The position numbers were made by a program, and so were the translations under genes. From a virus, in IMG/VR virus record IMGVR_UViG_3300010373_000020, positions 1 to 42,648 of that record: a stretch of 42,648 nt of DNA. One strand, written 5' to 3'. Positions 29,003 to 38,086 of the stretch are shown here, one piece after another. The notes below the pieces were generated by a model, which saw only the letters and a program-made list of their open reading frames with translations, made no database searches and was not told where the DNA came from. Every line of letters starts with the position of its first letter. Within the stretch, counting starts at the first letter, position 1.

Positions 29003-30733
29003 TTAGACCAGCCCCGAGAGGAACTGGCCGATCTGCTGCGCGAGCGCCGCATTGTTCCCAGCGTTGATGTTGCCTTGCGAGTTGTTCGAGTTGATGATCG
29101 ACATGATCGACGAGAGCAGCAGCGACGGATTCGCCGCGTTCGTCACGCCGAGCGCGTTCTGGAGCGCGTTGTTTTCCGCCGTGACGGGCAGCGTCGAGAT
29201 CTCCGCGCCCGTGACCGCGTTCCCGAACCCAAGCTGGGAATTGCCGGTCGCGGTCGTCGCGCCGAGGTTGAGCGCCTGCAAGAGTTCCTGCCGCCGCTGG
29301 TCGATGGTGTTCAGCTCGTAGATGTTGTTGGCCTGCTGGGCTTGGCCTCTGAGCTGCGTGTAGGAGTTCTTGATCTTGTTCACCGCGTCGGTCACGGTGC
29401 CCGACGTCGGCGACTGCCCGAGGAGCCCCTGTCGCTGGATTTCCGCTTGGATCGCGTTGTCCTGGTCGCGCTGGATCGAGTCCATCGAGGCCGTGCGGAT
29501 GTTGTTGAGCTGCTGGTCAGTGAACGCCGGCCCTTGAAGCTGTTGGGCGATGTTGTTGATCGCGGCGTAGAGCGCGGCCGTCTGCGGGTTGTTCCCCGGC
29601 GGCTGCTGCGCCTGCGACAGCGCGGCTTGGACGGCTTCCCACAGCGCCATCTGCGTCGGATCGGTGAACGGGTTGCCGCCGGTCGAGCCGGGGCTGCCAG
29701 CGGTCGCCTGCTGGACGCCCTGCTGCTGCGCGAGCGCCTGCTGCATCGCCGCTTGCGCCGCGGCGCCCATGTCGGGTGGCGGGGCGGTCGGCTGCGGGTT
29801 GCCGCCGTTGCTCACGAAGGCCGGCGGCGTGTAGACGCCCGTCGTCGGGTCAACGCTCCCGCCGCCAGGAATCGGGTTGCCGCTGAGGTCCGTGGGCAGA
29901 GCCGGGGCAGGCGCAGGCGCGGGCGGCGCGCCCGTGACCGGACCGCCGTTGACCGGGCCGCCGACCGGCGTCCCCGTGTTGACGCTCTGCGTCCTCACGC
30001 CGCCGAGGTCGGATGGCGGCGTGCGCACGTCGAAGGGCGACGACACCCCCGCGGCGTTCGTCGTGATCGCGCCCGTGACTGGATTCTGGCTGAACATCGG
30101 CAGGCCGGTGTACGGGTTGGTCGGCATGCCGGGCGATGAGGCCGCAGGCGCCACGGCCGGCGCAACCGGAGCCGGGAGCGCAGCAATCGTGTTCGTCGGC
30201 TGGGCCGAGAAGCGCGAGAGCAGCGACGTCAGCAGCCCCGTCAGGTCCGGGCCGCCACTCGCCCCCGCGCTTTCGTTCCCGCGCGCCACGGGCGACCAGT
30301 CGGCCATGCCGTTGCCAAACGTCGGCCCGGCGAGGTAGTAGCCGTCGGCCAGCCCAATCGTGTTGTTGTTGCCGTAGTAGACGGCCTGCTGCCCGGTCTG
30401 GAGGTTGTAGGCGGCGTTGGTCGCATCCACCGCCTGCTGCGGCGTCTTCCCCTGCTTCAGAAGCGACAGCGCGTACTGGGACGGCAGCCCCGGCAAGGGC
30501 TGAGACGCCGACGAGCCGGGCTGCGTCGAGCGCGGCGGGTTCGTGCCAGGGAGCGGCGACGACACCGGAGGCAGCGGGTTCGTGGACCGCCCGGGGTCGA
30601 GCGGCGAGAGCGGCCGGATCGCGCTCGCGATGGGCTGCGTCGTCCGCGACGGGTCGGTCTGGTCGAGCGGCTTGAGCGGCGTCGAGTCGCTCGGCGCCGT
30701 CTGGTTGTCGTCGAGCGCGAAGGAAGACAGCAT
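29003..30733 (-). CDS. Internal virion / ejection-like protein, 576 aa
   Basis: ATG at 30733. A proline-rich start with repeated DPxRxTxP phrases (TDPSRTTQP, LDPGRSTNP, TNPPRSTQP) leads to a Gly/Pro/Thr-rich middle and a helical Gln/Asn-rich C-terminus (DNAIQAEIQRQGLLGQ, QQANNIYELNTIDQRRQELLQAL). Third of three consecutive large low-complexity helical proteins, the usual number of ejection proteins in podoviruses (T7 gp14-16, P22 gp7/16/20). Confidence 0.6.
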   Translation of the reverse strand: MLSSFALDDNQTAPSDSTPLKPLDQTDPSRTTQPIASAIRPLSPLDPGRSTNPLPPVSSPLPGTNPPRSTQPGSSASQPLPGLPSQYALSLLKQGKTPQQAVDATNAAYNLQTGQQAVYYGNNNTIGLADGYYLAGPTFGNGMADWSPVARGNESAGASGGPDLTGLLTSLLSRFSAQPTNTIAALPAPVAPAVAPAASSPGMPTNPYTGLPMFSQNPVTGAITTNAAGVSSPFDVRTPPSDLGGVRTQSVNTGTPVGGPVNGGPVTGAPPAPAPAPALPTDLSGNPIPGGGSVDPTTGVYTPPAFVSNGGNPQPTAPPPDMGAAAQAAMQQALAQQQGVQQATAGSPGSTGGNPFTDPTQMALWEAVQAALSQAQQPPGNNPQTAALYAAINNIAQQLQGPAFTDQQLNNIRTASMDSIQRDQDNAIQAEIQRQGLLGQSPTSGTVTDAVNKIKNSYTQLRGQAQQANNIYELNTIDQRRQELLQALNLGATTATGNSQLGFGNAVTGAEISTLPVTAENNALQNALGVTNAANPSLLLSSIMSIINSNNSQGNINAGNNAALAQQIGQFLSGLV

Positions 30734-31447
30734 TTACTGGTACTCCTTCGGCAACATGCCGTGCGCCATGTTCACGACGTTGCCGAAGAGGGGCTGCGTC
30801 TGCTGGAAGCGCTGCTGCATCTGCGGCAGAAGCGCGTTGAGCGCGGCCATCAGCGGCGCGTTCTGCTGCTGCGCGGGGTTGCGCGACGCGAGGTTCAGGC
30901 CGATGCCGAGGCCGCCCGTCGCGAGCTTGGCGAGCTTCGGCGCGAGCGCGCTGGTCGCGCTCGTCAGGCCGGGAATCGCACTGGCCCCTGCCGTCGTGCC
31001 CGCCATCGCGGGCGTGCCGGCAGAACTCATGGTGTCCACGGCCGGCAGGCTCGCATCGGCGCCGGCTGCGCTGGAACCAAACGCGCTCGGCCCAAGAACG
31101 CCGCCGGCGATTGCCGGCGCCGCAAAGGGCGCGGCCAGAAATCCGAGCGTCGTCGCCCAATCCTTCCACGTCATCCCAGAGGGCGCGGCGCGCGTCTGGC
31201 CCGCGTTCGGTCCACTGAGCGCCGTCATTTGCATGTTCTGACCGTCGCCGCTGTACACGTCGGCCTCTGGCGCACGTCCGCCGGACCCCACGCCCAGCAG
31301 ATTCAGCGTGTCGACCTCTTGGCCCGCGTGCGGCCCCGTCGCGAAGACGATCGTGTTGTTCGGGCTGACGGTCAGCCGGTCGGTAATGCCGAGGCTCCCG
31401 AGTCGTTGCTGCAACCGTGCGAGGAGTTGCTGAGAATCGTTCGCCAT
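30734..31447 (-). CDS. Virion protein, Ala/Gly-rich, 237 aa
   Basis: ATG at 31447. Starts with a helix (SQQLLARLQQRLGSLG), a short beta part (TVSPNNTIVFATGPHAGQEV) and a long weakly hydrophobic region (TTLGFLAAPFAAPAIAGGVLGPSAFG), then a Gln-rich helix. Just before the three large ejection-like genes; may be the smallest member of that set. Confidence 0.55.
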   Translation of the reverse strand: MANDSQQLLARLQQRLGSLGITDRLTVSPNNTIVFATGPHAGQEVDTLNLLGVGSGGRAPEADVYSGDGQNMQMTALSGPNAGQTRAAPSGMTWKDWATTLGFLAAPFAAPAIAGGVLGPSAFGSSAAGADASLPAVDTMSSAGTPAMAGTTAGASAIPGLTSATSALAPKLAKLATGGLGIGLNLASRNPAQQQNAPLMAALNALLPQMQQRFQQTQPLFGNVVNMAHGMLPKEYQ

Positions 31448-31451
31448 CGCC

Positions 31452-31829
31452 TCACCCTTCCACGAAGATCGTCACGGTCGCATTCGTCACCGACGACGAC
31501 AGATATACAAACTCGTTATCGGCGATCCGCGTCACCTTCAGCGGGACGAGCTGGCCGCCGACTTCCGTCGGATCGAGCACGGGGATCACCAAGTACGGCG
31601 CCGTGGGCAGCCCGTGCGGGATCGCCACTTCGCGGTTCGCGACCGACGACGTCACGAACGACACCGGATACCAGCGCAGGTTGCACGCGCGCTCGATCTG
31701 CGTCACGCCGGGTTCCGGCCGGCCCGCCGTGAAGTTCTGCAACACCTCGAGGAACGCCTGGAGCAGCGCGGGGCGCTGCGTGGCGGGCACCGAGGACAGA
31801 TACGACTGCACGAGGCCGAGATTCGCCAT
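31452..31829 (-). CDS. Tail-associated beta-rich protein, 125 aa
   Basis: ATG at 31829 just after the fibre gene. Helical N-terminus (SYLSSVPATQRPALLQAFLEVLQNF), then strands (YPVSFVTSSVANREVAIPHGLPTAPYLVIPV, TRIADNEFVYLSSSVTNATVTIFVEG), like the base of fibre proteins or their trimming partners. Follows the fibre-like protein directly. Confidence 0.6.
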   Translation of the reverse strand: MANLGLVQSYLSSVPATQRPALLQAFLEVLQNFTAGRPEPGVTQIERACNLRWYPVSFVTSSVANREVAIPHGLPTAPYLVIPVLDPTEVGGQLVPLKVTRIADNEFVYLSSSVTNATVTIFVEG

Positions 31830-31833
31830 GACC

Positions 31834-32727
31834 CTACGACGCGATGTAACAGCCCGACACGGACAGCACCTGACCCGACGCGAACGTAAAGGGCGTCGTC
31901 GGCGTGATGCCGCTGCCGGTGTCGTGGTCTTCGATGATCGAGACGTTGTTCGCGTCGGCGATGATGGCCACGCCGATCCGCCACTCGACACCCGCCTCGA
32001 ACATCACCGCGTGACCGGCCGCGCTGTCGCCGCCCGACGCGGCCGCGACCGGCAGGGAAAACTTGTACGTTCCCGACCCGAACGTCGTCGTCGACCCGAA
32101 GACGTACACGATCTCGTAGTGAACGAACTTCCCGATCTGCACGTACTTGCCGGTAACCGACCCGTTGCCGAGCGCGGGATTAGACACCGACGCCGTCCAT
32201 GCGGGCGTGTACGTCTGCGCCGATCCGGTCGCCGACGCCGTCTGCGACCGCGCGATCTCGATCCAGTTCGTGCCGTCGTAGCGCAGCAGCAGCGCCGACG
32301 CGGCGTCGGACATCACGTACGACCCGGCGCCGATCAGGGTGATATTGCCCGTGCCCGAACTGACCGTCACGACGTGGGAGACGTTGGCCGGCGTCAGCAG
32401 CAGCAGCGACCCGATGCCGAGCGAAATGCCTTCGGACACCGCGCCGAGGTTGATCGTGTCGAGTTGATCGGTGCCTGCGCCGCCTTCCGTGTCGACCTTG
32501 TGGTGAAACAACAGCGCGGCGACCACGCCCGACGCGATCGTCAGCATCGTCGGCGACTGAGTCCGCAGCCCGTTCGTCTGCACCAGATGCGACAGGCCGG
32601 ACGAGAGCAGCGCCGTTTCGAGCGCGACAATCTCGGCTTGAATGCCGTTGATGTCGGCCGACGCGATGCGGTCGCCGCTGTTGTGCGTGGCGAAGCCGAC
32701 GACGGAAGACGGATAGGACGCCGGCAT
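31834..32727 (-). CDS. Tail fibre / receptor-binding-like protein, 297 aa
   Basis: ATG at 32727, overlapping the tail hub gene by 1 nt. The first 50 residues are DINGIQAEIVALETALLSS, the common helix of phage fibres that attach to the tail hub. Then strands separated by small residues (GNITLIGAGSYVMSDAASALLLRYDGTNWIEIARSQ) and a C-terminal beta domain. This is the best candidate for host recognition; the receptor is not known. Confidence 0.72.
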   Translation of the reverse strand: MPASYPSSVVGFATHNSGDRIASADINGIQAEIVALETALLSSGLSHLVQTNGLRTQSPTMLTIASGVVAALLFHHKVDTEGGAGTDQLDTINLGAVSEGISLGIGSLLLLTPANVSHVVTVSSGTGNITLIGAGSYVMSDAASALLLRYDGTNWIEIARSQTASATGSAQTYTPAWTASVSNPALGNGSVTGKYVQIGKFVHYEIVYVFGSTTTFGSGTYKFSLPVAAASGGDSAAGHAVMFEAGVEWRIGVAIIADANNVSIIEDHDTGSGITPTTPFTFASGQVLSVSGCYIAS

Positions 32728-34613
32728 TAGAAGCCCCTGATTTCCGGTTCAGCCTGCGACGTGTGCGCATAGCTGTAGAGTTCGGTCGGGTCGGTGCCCG
32801 TGTAGGCCAGCCCCCACGTGATCGCGCGCCCTTCGGCCGTTTCCGGCAGGTCAAAGGGAAGCTGAATGAAGCTCGAGCCGCCATAGACGGCCGAGTCGTA
32901 GAGCGCCGAGTCGTAGAGCGCGAGCGACGCGCCAATCGTGAGCGTGCGCCCGACGACCGGGACGCCGTCCACCGAGATCGAGAGCGCCAACTGGCCGCCG
33001 GCCGGGAGCACCTGCACGACGCCTTGCAGGAAGCGCGCGACGAACAGGCCCGACGACAGCGCCGGCCCGACGTAGGTCGAGACGAGCGCGACGCCGTTGG
33101 CCGTCGTGCCCACGCTTTCCTCGTAGAGAACGCCCGTCGTCGTCCGATCCCACGAGAACAACCGGCCGCGGTTGGCGGCCGTCGGTTCTGGGCCGGCCCA
33201 GAGCGAATACCCGCCAATCGCGCGGTCGGTCGTGGACCACGCCGGGATGTTCTTGACTTTCGTGCGCGCCAGATCGAGCACGTACTCGCCCGCCTGCCCC
33301 GTCTCGGCCATGACCGGCACGGCCACACGGCATTCCTTGTCGCGCTGGTGGTAGATAATCGCGAGGTTTGCCAGATCCGACGCCGAGGAGGCCGCCATCG
33401 CCGAGCGCCAGTCGACCTCGAAGTCAAACGACAGCAGCCGGTCGGTCGCCCCGTCGAACAGGTAGATCCCCTCGGCGCACCCATGGCAGAGCGATCCTTC
33501 GATGATGGCCCACGCGCGCGCGCCGAGCGCCCCGCCGGCAATCGCCGCCGACGGAATCACCTGAAAGTCGAGCGACGTCTGCCCGATGAGCAGGAAGCCG
33601 GGCACCGACGTGCCGAGCGTCACGAGGATATTGCCGAGCGGCGCGACGGCCGACAGCGTGTCGCCGGTCGAGAACGGGAGATCGATGAAGTAGTCTTCCG
33701 GCCAGACCTGATCCTGGAACAGCTCCGAGAAGCGCAGGCGCGCAGGGGCCGTCGGGTCGATGGCCCACCAGCGGTTTTTCCAGAAGACGGCCGACTTGAG
33801 GGCCGGCGGGACGTCGTGGGTCGTCGGGGCCGCCATCGCTTGGCCCCAGGTGTTCGCCGTGATGTCCAAATGCGTCGTCGTGGCGCCGGGGTTGGCGACC
33901 GTGCCCGCTTGGCGACGCACGGTTTCGCCGGACGAGACATCGCGGGCGTAGATGATGATCGTGTCGACCTGCGGGTCGGTCGTGCCCGTGACCGTCACGC
34001 GGACCGTCAGATTGCCGCCCGACGGCGTTGCCGTGACGACAGCCGATCCCTCATTCGACAGCGTGCCGAGCGTGGAATCCTCGTAGCCGTACGAAAACTC
34101 GTACTGATCGCCCGAGACGAGCGAGCCGCCCGCGATGAGGGCTTCGGTCGGCGCGACCGATGGCGCCGTGATGCCGAGCTGCGTCCACGTCGAGCCGTCC
34201 TTCGACTTCTTCGGGACGTGCACGCCGTCCATGACCGACACAATCGTCGCGTCGGACGGGAAGAAGATCGGGGCCGACCCGTCGAGGCCGGTCAGCACGG
34301 CCGAGCCGAGCACGCCCGCATCCGATGGCTTGTAGACGCTGCCGTTGGCCGCGACGAGTTCGAAGGGCGCCCCGGCCGCCAGATACGCCCGCGCGGCCCC
34401 TTGAACCTTGTGGCCGGGGCCGGCGGACCACTGCGAGAAGCCGGGCCGCGGCGTGAGCTTGCCGACGACCGCCAGCCGCCAGTTCCGCAGCGTCTGCGCC
34501 CGCTCCGGCCGCATCAGCGTCGGCGTCGTGCGCCGGTCCAGACCTCCGGTGAGATCGGCCACCCGCGACGCCGACGTTTTCACCGAAAGGGACGGACCCT
34601 GCGCGCGCGGCAT
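32727..34613 (-). CDS. Tail hub/stabilisation-type protein (beta-propeller-like), 628 aa
   Basis: ATG at 34613. Begins LTGGLDRRTTPTLMRPERAQTLRNWRLAVVGKLTPRPGF, the opening typical of podovirus tail hub or stabilisation proteins, then repeated strand blocks (KNRWWAIDPTAPARLRFSELF, EGIYLFDGATDRLL, KECRVAVPVM) like blades of a propeller. P22 gp10 and T7 gp12 are functional counterparts. Sits between adaptor and fibre genes as expected. Confidence 0.7.
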   Translation of the reverse strand: MPRAQGPSLSVKTSASRVADLTGGLDRRTTPTLMRPERAQTLRNWRLAVVGKLTPRPGFSQWSAGPGHKVQGAARAYLAAGAPFELVAANGSVYKPSDAGVLGSAVLTGLDGSAPIFFPSDATIVSVMDGVHVPKKSKDGSTWTQLGITAPSVAPTEALIAGGSLVSGDQYEFSYGYEDSTLGTLSNEGSAVVTATPSGGNLTVRVTVTGTTDPQVDTIIIYARDVSSGETVRRQAGTVANPGATTTHLDITANTWGQAMAAPTTHDVPPALKSAVFWKNRWWAIDPTAPARLRFSELFQDQVWPEDYFIDLPFSTGDTLSAVAPLGNILVTLGTSVPGFLLIGQTSLDFQVIPSAAIAGGALGARAWAIIEGSLCHGCAEGIYLFDGATDRLLSFDFEVDWRSAMAASSASDLANLAIIYHQRDKECRVAVPVMAETGQAGEYVLDLARTKVKNIPAWSTTDRAIGGYSLWAGPEPTAANRGRLFSWDRTTTGVLYEESVGTTANGVALVSTYVGPALSSGLFVARFLQGVVQVLPAGGQLALSISVDGVPVVGRTLTIGASLALYDSALYDSAVYGGSSFIQLPFDLPETAEGRAITWGLAYTGTDPTELYSYAHTSQAEPEIRGF

Positions 34614-34615
34614 GG

Positions 34616-35068
34616 TTACGCGATCCGGCCGCCCGCCGCGGCCAACCCGCCAGCGGCCATGTCGTTCGTGCCGCCGGGCGCCTGCGTCGCCTGCGGCAGC
34701 ACGGGCGGAATGGCCCCCGCGCTGGGCCGGCCCGCGCCCCCGCCGGGCGTGATCGTCGGCGCCTGCGGCCCAGTCGGCGCCGACTGCCCGACGCTGTTGA
34801 GCATCGCCGTCAGGTGGTCGATCAGCGTCTGGTTCGGCATGCCCGAGCCGGTGAGCGACTTGAGCAGCGTCTGTGCGACGAGCGATTCCGGGCTGAAGCC
34901 GCGGGCTGAGGGGCCGTTGGCCGCGAGCGGCGAGAAGTTCGCCCGCGCGGCCGCCGTCGGCAGGTTCAGGCTGAGCACCTGCACGGCGCTTTGGAGCGGC
35001 GCGAGAGCCGATGAGGGCGATCCGCCCACATTGGACGAGCCCGGTTGAAACGAAAGCCCTGCATCCAT
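34616..35068 (-). CDS. Hypothetical structural protein, 150 aa
   Basis: ATG at 35068. Low-complexity Ala/Pro/Gly/Ser protein with one helical core (SPESLVAQTLLKSLTGSGMPNQTLIDHLTAMLNSVG). It lies between adaptor and tail hub genes. Could be a minor tail or assembly protein. No family recognised. Confidence 0.55.
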   Translation of the reverse strand: MDAGLSFQPGSSNVGGSPSSALAPLQSAVQVLSLNLPTAAARANFSPLAANGPSARGFSPESLVAQTLLKSLTGSGMPNQTLIDHLTAMLNSVGQSAPTGPQAPTITPGGGAGRPSAGAIPPVLPQATQAPGGTNDMAAGGLAAAGGRIA

Positions 35069-35076
35069 CGTGTCAC

Positions 35077-35268
35077 CTACTGCGGTTTCTGCCCCATCGG
35101 CTCCACGGGCGTCGGCGTGGCAATCGGGCCGGGGAGCACGGCGCCGGTCACGCGCGGGCGCCGCGACGTCACGGTCTGCCGGATGCGCGTCTCGCCGCAG
35201 TGGCACTGCGGCCGCTCGTCCGGGCCGGCCACGTTCTGCGCGTGCCCGCAGGCGAAGTGCACCGTCAC
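35077..35268 (-). CDS. Small zinc-binding protein, 63 aa
   Basis: GTG at 35268 gives a GTGA overlap with the adaptor gene; GTG 35271 is also possible. HFACGHAQNV and PQCHCGETR provide a CxH...CxC set; the C-terminus is Pro-rich and disordered. Unknown. Confidence 0.5.
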   Translation of the reverse strand: MTVHFACGHAQNVAGPDERPQCHCGETRIRQTVTSRRPRVTGAVLPGPIATPTPVEPMGQKPQ

Positions 35269-36056
35269 CACGTGCGGCCGAACCGTTCTCCCGGCGCGTG
35301 CGGGCCGAAGCGCCCCGGCTTGCCGATCCCGACGCCCGGCCGTCGCGGCACGCGCAGCCGCTGCGGGCCGACGACCGTCGTGCGCGCGTTGTACTCGTCC
35401 ACGCGCTGCTGGGCGAGCGTCTGCATGATCTCGCTGCGGTCGAGCCCCTTGCGCAGCAGTTCGAGCCGGGCGGCCGCGCGGAAGCCCAGCGCGTCGTGCC
35501 ACGGCGCGATCGACCGCTTCGTCACCCCGGCGACCGTGAACGGCTCGTCGGTGTCCTGCACGAGCGCCTGCGGGCTGTAGACGTAGGGCACCTGCAAGAC
35601 AAGGGTGCTGCCGTTCAGGTCCGGCGGCGGCGTCACGCCAATGATCGACTCAGCGCCTTCTTCGCGCTCGTACCAGCAATCCGGCATGCCCGGCTTGTCG
35701 GCCTGCCAGCCGTCGCGGTACTCGTTCAGCCACGGCACAGTGCGCCGCGGGAACTCCTCTTCGCCAGAAAAGACCGTCGTGTTGCCGTGCGCGTCCGTGA
35801 CCTCGATCCGCGGCCCCTGCTTCGGGTTGATGAAGAGGAACGTGTCATCGGTCACGAGCTCTTCGAGGTCGTATTCGCCGGTCGCCTGCACGAGCGTGAT
35901 CGGCCAGGTCTTCGATAGACACGAGGTCTGCGTCAGAAACCACGTCTGCGCCTCGTTGATCGCCGCCTTGCGCCGCGCGATGGTGAACAGCCCCGAGCGG
36001 TCGCCCGTGCCGAGGGCTTCGTCGAGGCGATCCCCGTACAGGTCCGCGAACGTCAC
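35265..36056 (-). CDS. Head-tail adaptor-like protein, 263 aa
   Basis: ATG at 36056. Helical start MTFADLYGDRLDEALG...ARRKAAINEAQTWFLTQTSCLSKTW matches the N-terminal helix pair of podovirus adaptor or head-completion proteins (P22 gp4, T7 gp11-type), followed by a beta segment (TFLFINPKQGPRIEVTDAHGNTTVFSG) and a C-terminal helix (RKGLDRSEIMQTLAQQRVDEY). It should close the portal and connect the tail hub. Confidence 0.65.
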   Translation of the reverse strand: MTFADLYGDRLDEALGTGDRSGLFTIARRKAAINEAQTWFLTQTSCLSKTWPITLVQATGEYDLEELVTDDTFLFINPKQGPRIEVTDAHGNTTVFSGEEEFPRRTVPWLNEYRDGWQADKPGMPDCWYEREEGAESIIGVTPPPDLNGSTLVLQVPYVYSPQALVQDTDEPFTVAGVTKRSIAPWHDALGFRAAARLELLRKGLDRSEIMQTLAQQRVDEYNARTTVVGPQRLRVPRRPGVGIGKPGRFGPHAPGERFGRTW

Positions 36057-36059
36057 GGG

Positions 36060-36965
36060 TTACGAGACCCCGATGCAGGTGATGGCGTACACGTCGCCGG
36101 TCGAGGGGGCCGTCCCGTTCGTCGTGATGACCACGCTCGCCGTGCCGGGCACGACCAGGATCGGGGCCTTCCCGGCCGCCATGCCCGTCTTGGCGGCATT
36201 GGCAGTGCAGGACGGCGCGGTCGCCCACGCCTGATTGAACGTGACCGTAAAGGGCGACGCGGGCGTCCCCGTCGCGCCCATCGTGACGAGCATCGCGGTA
36301 TCGGTGCCGGACACCGAGGGCGTCGTGCCGCACGACGCCGAACAGGTCGGCGCGGTCGTCTGGCCCGATCGCAGGCGATCGATCTTCCAGTCGCCGTACG
36401 CCGTATCGCCGCTGTTGCGGATGGCGGCCGCCGTCGTATCCCACTTGATCCGGTAGTTCGAGCCGTCGCCGAAGTAGTGATCGGACAGGAGCGCGGAGGT
36501 GCACTGAATCGTCCGCGCCGAACTCAACATGCCGCAGTTGGTCGCGCCGACGCCCCAGAAGAACGTGCCGTCATTGCCCTGCCAGAGGCCCCAACCGACG
36601 TTCTCATTGGCCGAAAACGTCGTGTTGTTGCCGCCGATCGCGAAGTAGGAATCGGTGGCCTGCTGGAAGTAGAGCATCACGAGGCCGGGATTGACCGCAG
36701 CCGTGGTCGTGTTGCGAATCGCGACCATGGAACTCGGTACGCCCGCGCACCCGCCCGCGCAGGACGAGAGGCCGCCCCCGAAGATGGACAGGCCCGTGCC
36801 CTGCGCGTTCAGCTGCGCGATCGTCACGGCCGACGACCCGGAAGGCACCGCCGTGAGGAGTGCCTGCCCGTTGTTCTGGAACACCCACGTGCCCTGCTGG
36901 GCGGCCAGCGTGACCGTGGCCAGCACGAGCGCGAGGCCGAGGAGGAAGAGCTTCGGGCCGCGCAT
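36060..36965 (-). CDS. Secreted-type protein with fibre-like C-terminus, 301 aa
   Basis: ATG at 36965. Residues 1-23 (MRGPKLFLLGLALVLATVTLAAQ) are a Sec signal peptide with likely cleavage after TLA/AQ. The mature part is beta-rich with Asn/Thr/Gly and at least ten Cys (SSCAGGCAG, CSASCGTT, TCIG), and its end (DTAMLVTMGATGTPASPFTVTFNQAWATAPSC) resembles C-terminal domains of phage tail-fibre proteins. A secreted, disulfide-capable protein in a virion operon is unusual; it may decorate the cell surface or block receptors. Alternative: a virion protein with a hydrophobic N-terminus. Confidence 0.65.
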   Translation of the reverse strand: MRGPKLFLLGLALVLATVTLAAQQGTWVFQNNGQALLTAVPSGSSAVTIAQLNAQGTGLSIFGGGLSSCAGGCAGVPSSMVAIRNTTTAAVNPGLVMLYFQQATDSYFAIGGNNTTFSANENVGWGLWQGNDGTFFWGVGATNCGMLSSARTIQCTSALLSDHYFGDGSNYRIKWDTTAAAIRNSGDTAYGDWKIDRLRSGQTTAPTCSASCGTTPSVSGTDTAMLVTMGATGTPASPFTVTFNQAWATAPSCTANAAKTGMAAGKAPILVVPGTASVVITTNGTAPSTGDVYAITCIGVS

Positions 36966-36967
36966 CG

Positions 36968-37321
36968 TCAGTTCCCCAGCACGCGGACGGTCACGCCCGT
37001 GGTACCGTCCACCGTCGTCGTGACGCGCGCGCGAATCGCCGAGAACGGCTGCTGCACGACGGTGAGCGTCTGCTGCTGCGGCGTGTTCGTCGGCGACGCG
37101 AAGGGCGCGCCAATCGGCGCCCACGCGCCCGTGTAGGCATTGACCGTCTTGTCGGGGCCTTGCGAGACGTAGGCTTCCTCGATCTGGACGGCCCCGTTGG
37201 ACGAGTCGCCCCAGATGACAAAGAACTTCAGTCGTCGCGCGTGGCCGCCGAGATTGAGCGAGCCGGAGGCGGGGGCGAGCTGCCCCTTGAGCAAGACATT
37301 GTCGACTTCAGGAGTGAGCAT
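36968..37321 (-). CDS. Hypothetical structural protein, 117 aa
   Basis: ATG at 37321 is supported by GAGG with a 6-nt spacer; it lies in the end of the glycosyltransferase gene. Beta-rich: LKGQLAPASGSLNLGGHARRLKFFVIWGDSSNGAVQIEEAYVSQ, TLTVVQQPFSAIRARVTTTVDGTTGVTVRVLG. Similar in style to small virion or fibre-associated domains. Family not recognised. Confidence 0.6.
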   Translation of the reverse strand: MLTPEVDNVLLKGQLAPASGSLNLGGHARRLKFFVIWGDSSNGAVQIEEAYVSQGPDKTVNAYTGAWAPIGAPFASPTNTPQQQTLTVVQQPFSAIRARVTTTVDGTTGVTVRVLGN

Positions 37322-38015
37322 GGGCATCCTCGAGGACACACGCCTCGGCTTGCTGAATGGCGGTCTGCGGGTTCACCAGATGCGCCTCGCCCGCGCGGCC
37401 GGGAATCATCGCGCCGAGCATCAGGTGCGGAATGCGCACGATCGGGTCGACGTAGACGCCGAAGCCCGCGGCTTTCATTTGCGAACAGAAGTAGAGGTCT
37501 TCGCCGAGCGTCTGCCCGTCGTCCTGCGTCTGCGTCTTGAACCACGGCGCGCGCAACTGACGGACGCAGGCCAGGTCGAGCAGCGTGAAGCCCATCCCGA
37601 TCCCGTCAATCGGCAGCGGCTCCCGCGTGGCATCGAGCAGTTCGGGCCGGATCGACCGAAACCACGTCGGGCAGTCCTGCTTCGGCTCCAGCATGTACGA
37701 CGTGACGTGCGGCTGCGTAAACGACCGCGTCATGATCACGCCGCCCACGACAGGCAGGTGATGCTTCAACAGGCGCACGACATGGCGCGCCTGCCACAGC
37801 TGATCGTCGTCGACGAACAGCAGCGCATGGCAGCCCGTGTCGAGCGCCTTCTGGACGATCTTGTTGCGCTGCGCGGCGATGTCCGACGATTCGAGGTCGA
37901 GGAGCGCCGTTTCGATGTTCGAGCGCGCGGCCAGGTCGGCCATCGCGGCCGCCAGGTCAAGGTAGGACGCGGGATAGCCGACCGCGCGATGACAGATCCC
38001 GATGCCAAGCCGCAT
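37308..38015 (-). CDS. GT-A-type glycosyltransferase, 235 aa
   Basis: ATG at 38015 with GGAGGGCGG upstream. The order MRLGIGICHRAVGYPASYLDLAAAM, NKIVQKALDTGCHALLFVDDDQLW (DxD metal motif around residues 72-74), then VGGVIMTR, GIGMGFTLLDLACVR, GEDLYFCSQMKAAGFGVYVDP (acidic GED, the usual catalytic region) fits family-2-like transferases. It probably uses a nucleotide sugar. Because it is inside the capsid operon, it may glycosylate virion proteins, host surface or phage DNA; target unknown. Confidence 0.75.
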   Translation of the reverse strand: MRLGIGICHRAVGYPASYLDLAAAMADLAARSNIETALLDLESSDIAAQRNKIVQKALDTGCHALLFVDDDQLWQARHVVRLLKHHLPVVGGVIMTRSFTQPHVTSYMLEPKQDCPTWFRSIRPELLDATREPLPIDGIGMGFTLLDLACVRQLRAPWFKTQTQDDGQTLGEDLYFCSQMKAAGFGVYVDPIVRIPHLMLGAMIPGRAGEAHLVNPQTAIQQAEACVLEDAHAHS

Positions 38016-38086
38016 CCGCCCTCCGAGGAAGAACAGCGCGCCGGCCCGACATGCGCGGGCCGACGCGCCGGGTTGCGCCGTGCGGG

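Noticed and set aside
28370-30139. 589-codon open frame on the plus strand
   Set aside because: Antisense shadow of two large internal-virion-like genes; composition is dominated by Arg, Leu and Val from complementary GC-rich codons.
32763-35048. 761-codon open frame on the plus strand, antisense to tail hub and neighbouring genes
   Set aside because: It is Arg/Gly/Asp-rich with no recognisable domain and lies opposite well-supported genes. Long antisense frames are expected at this GC content.
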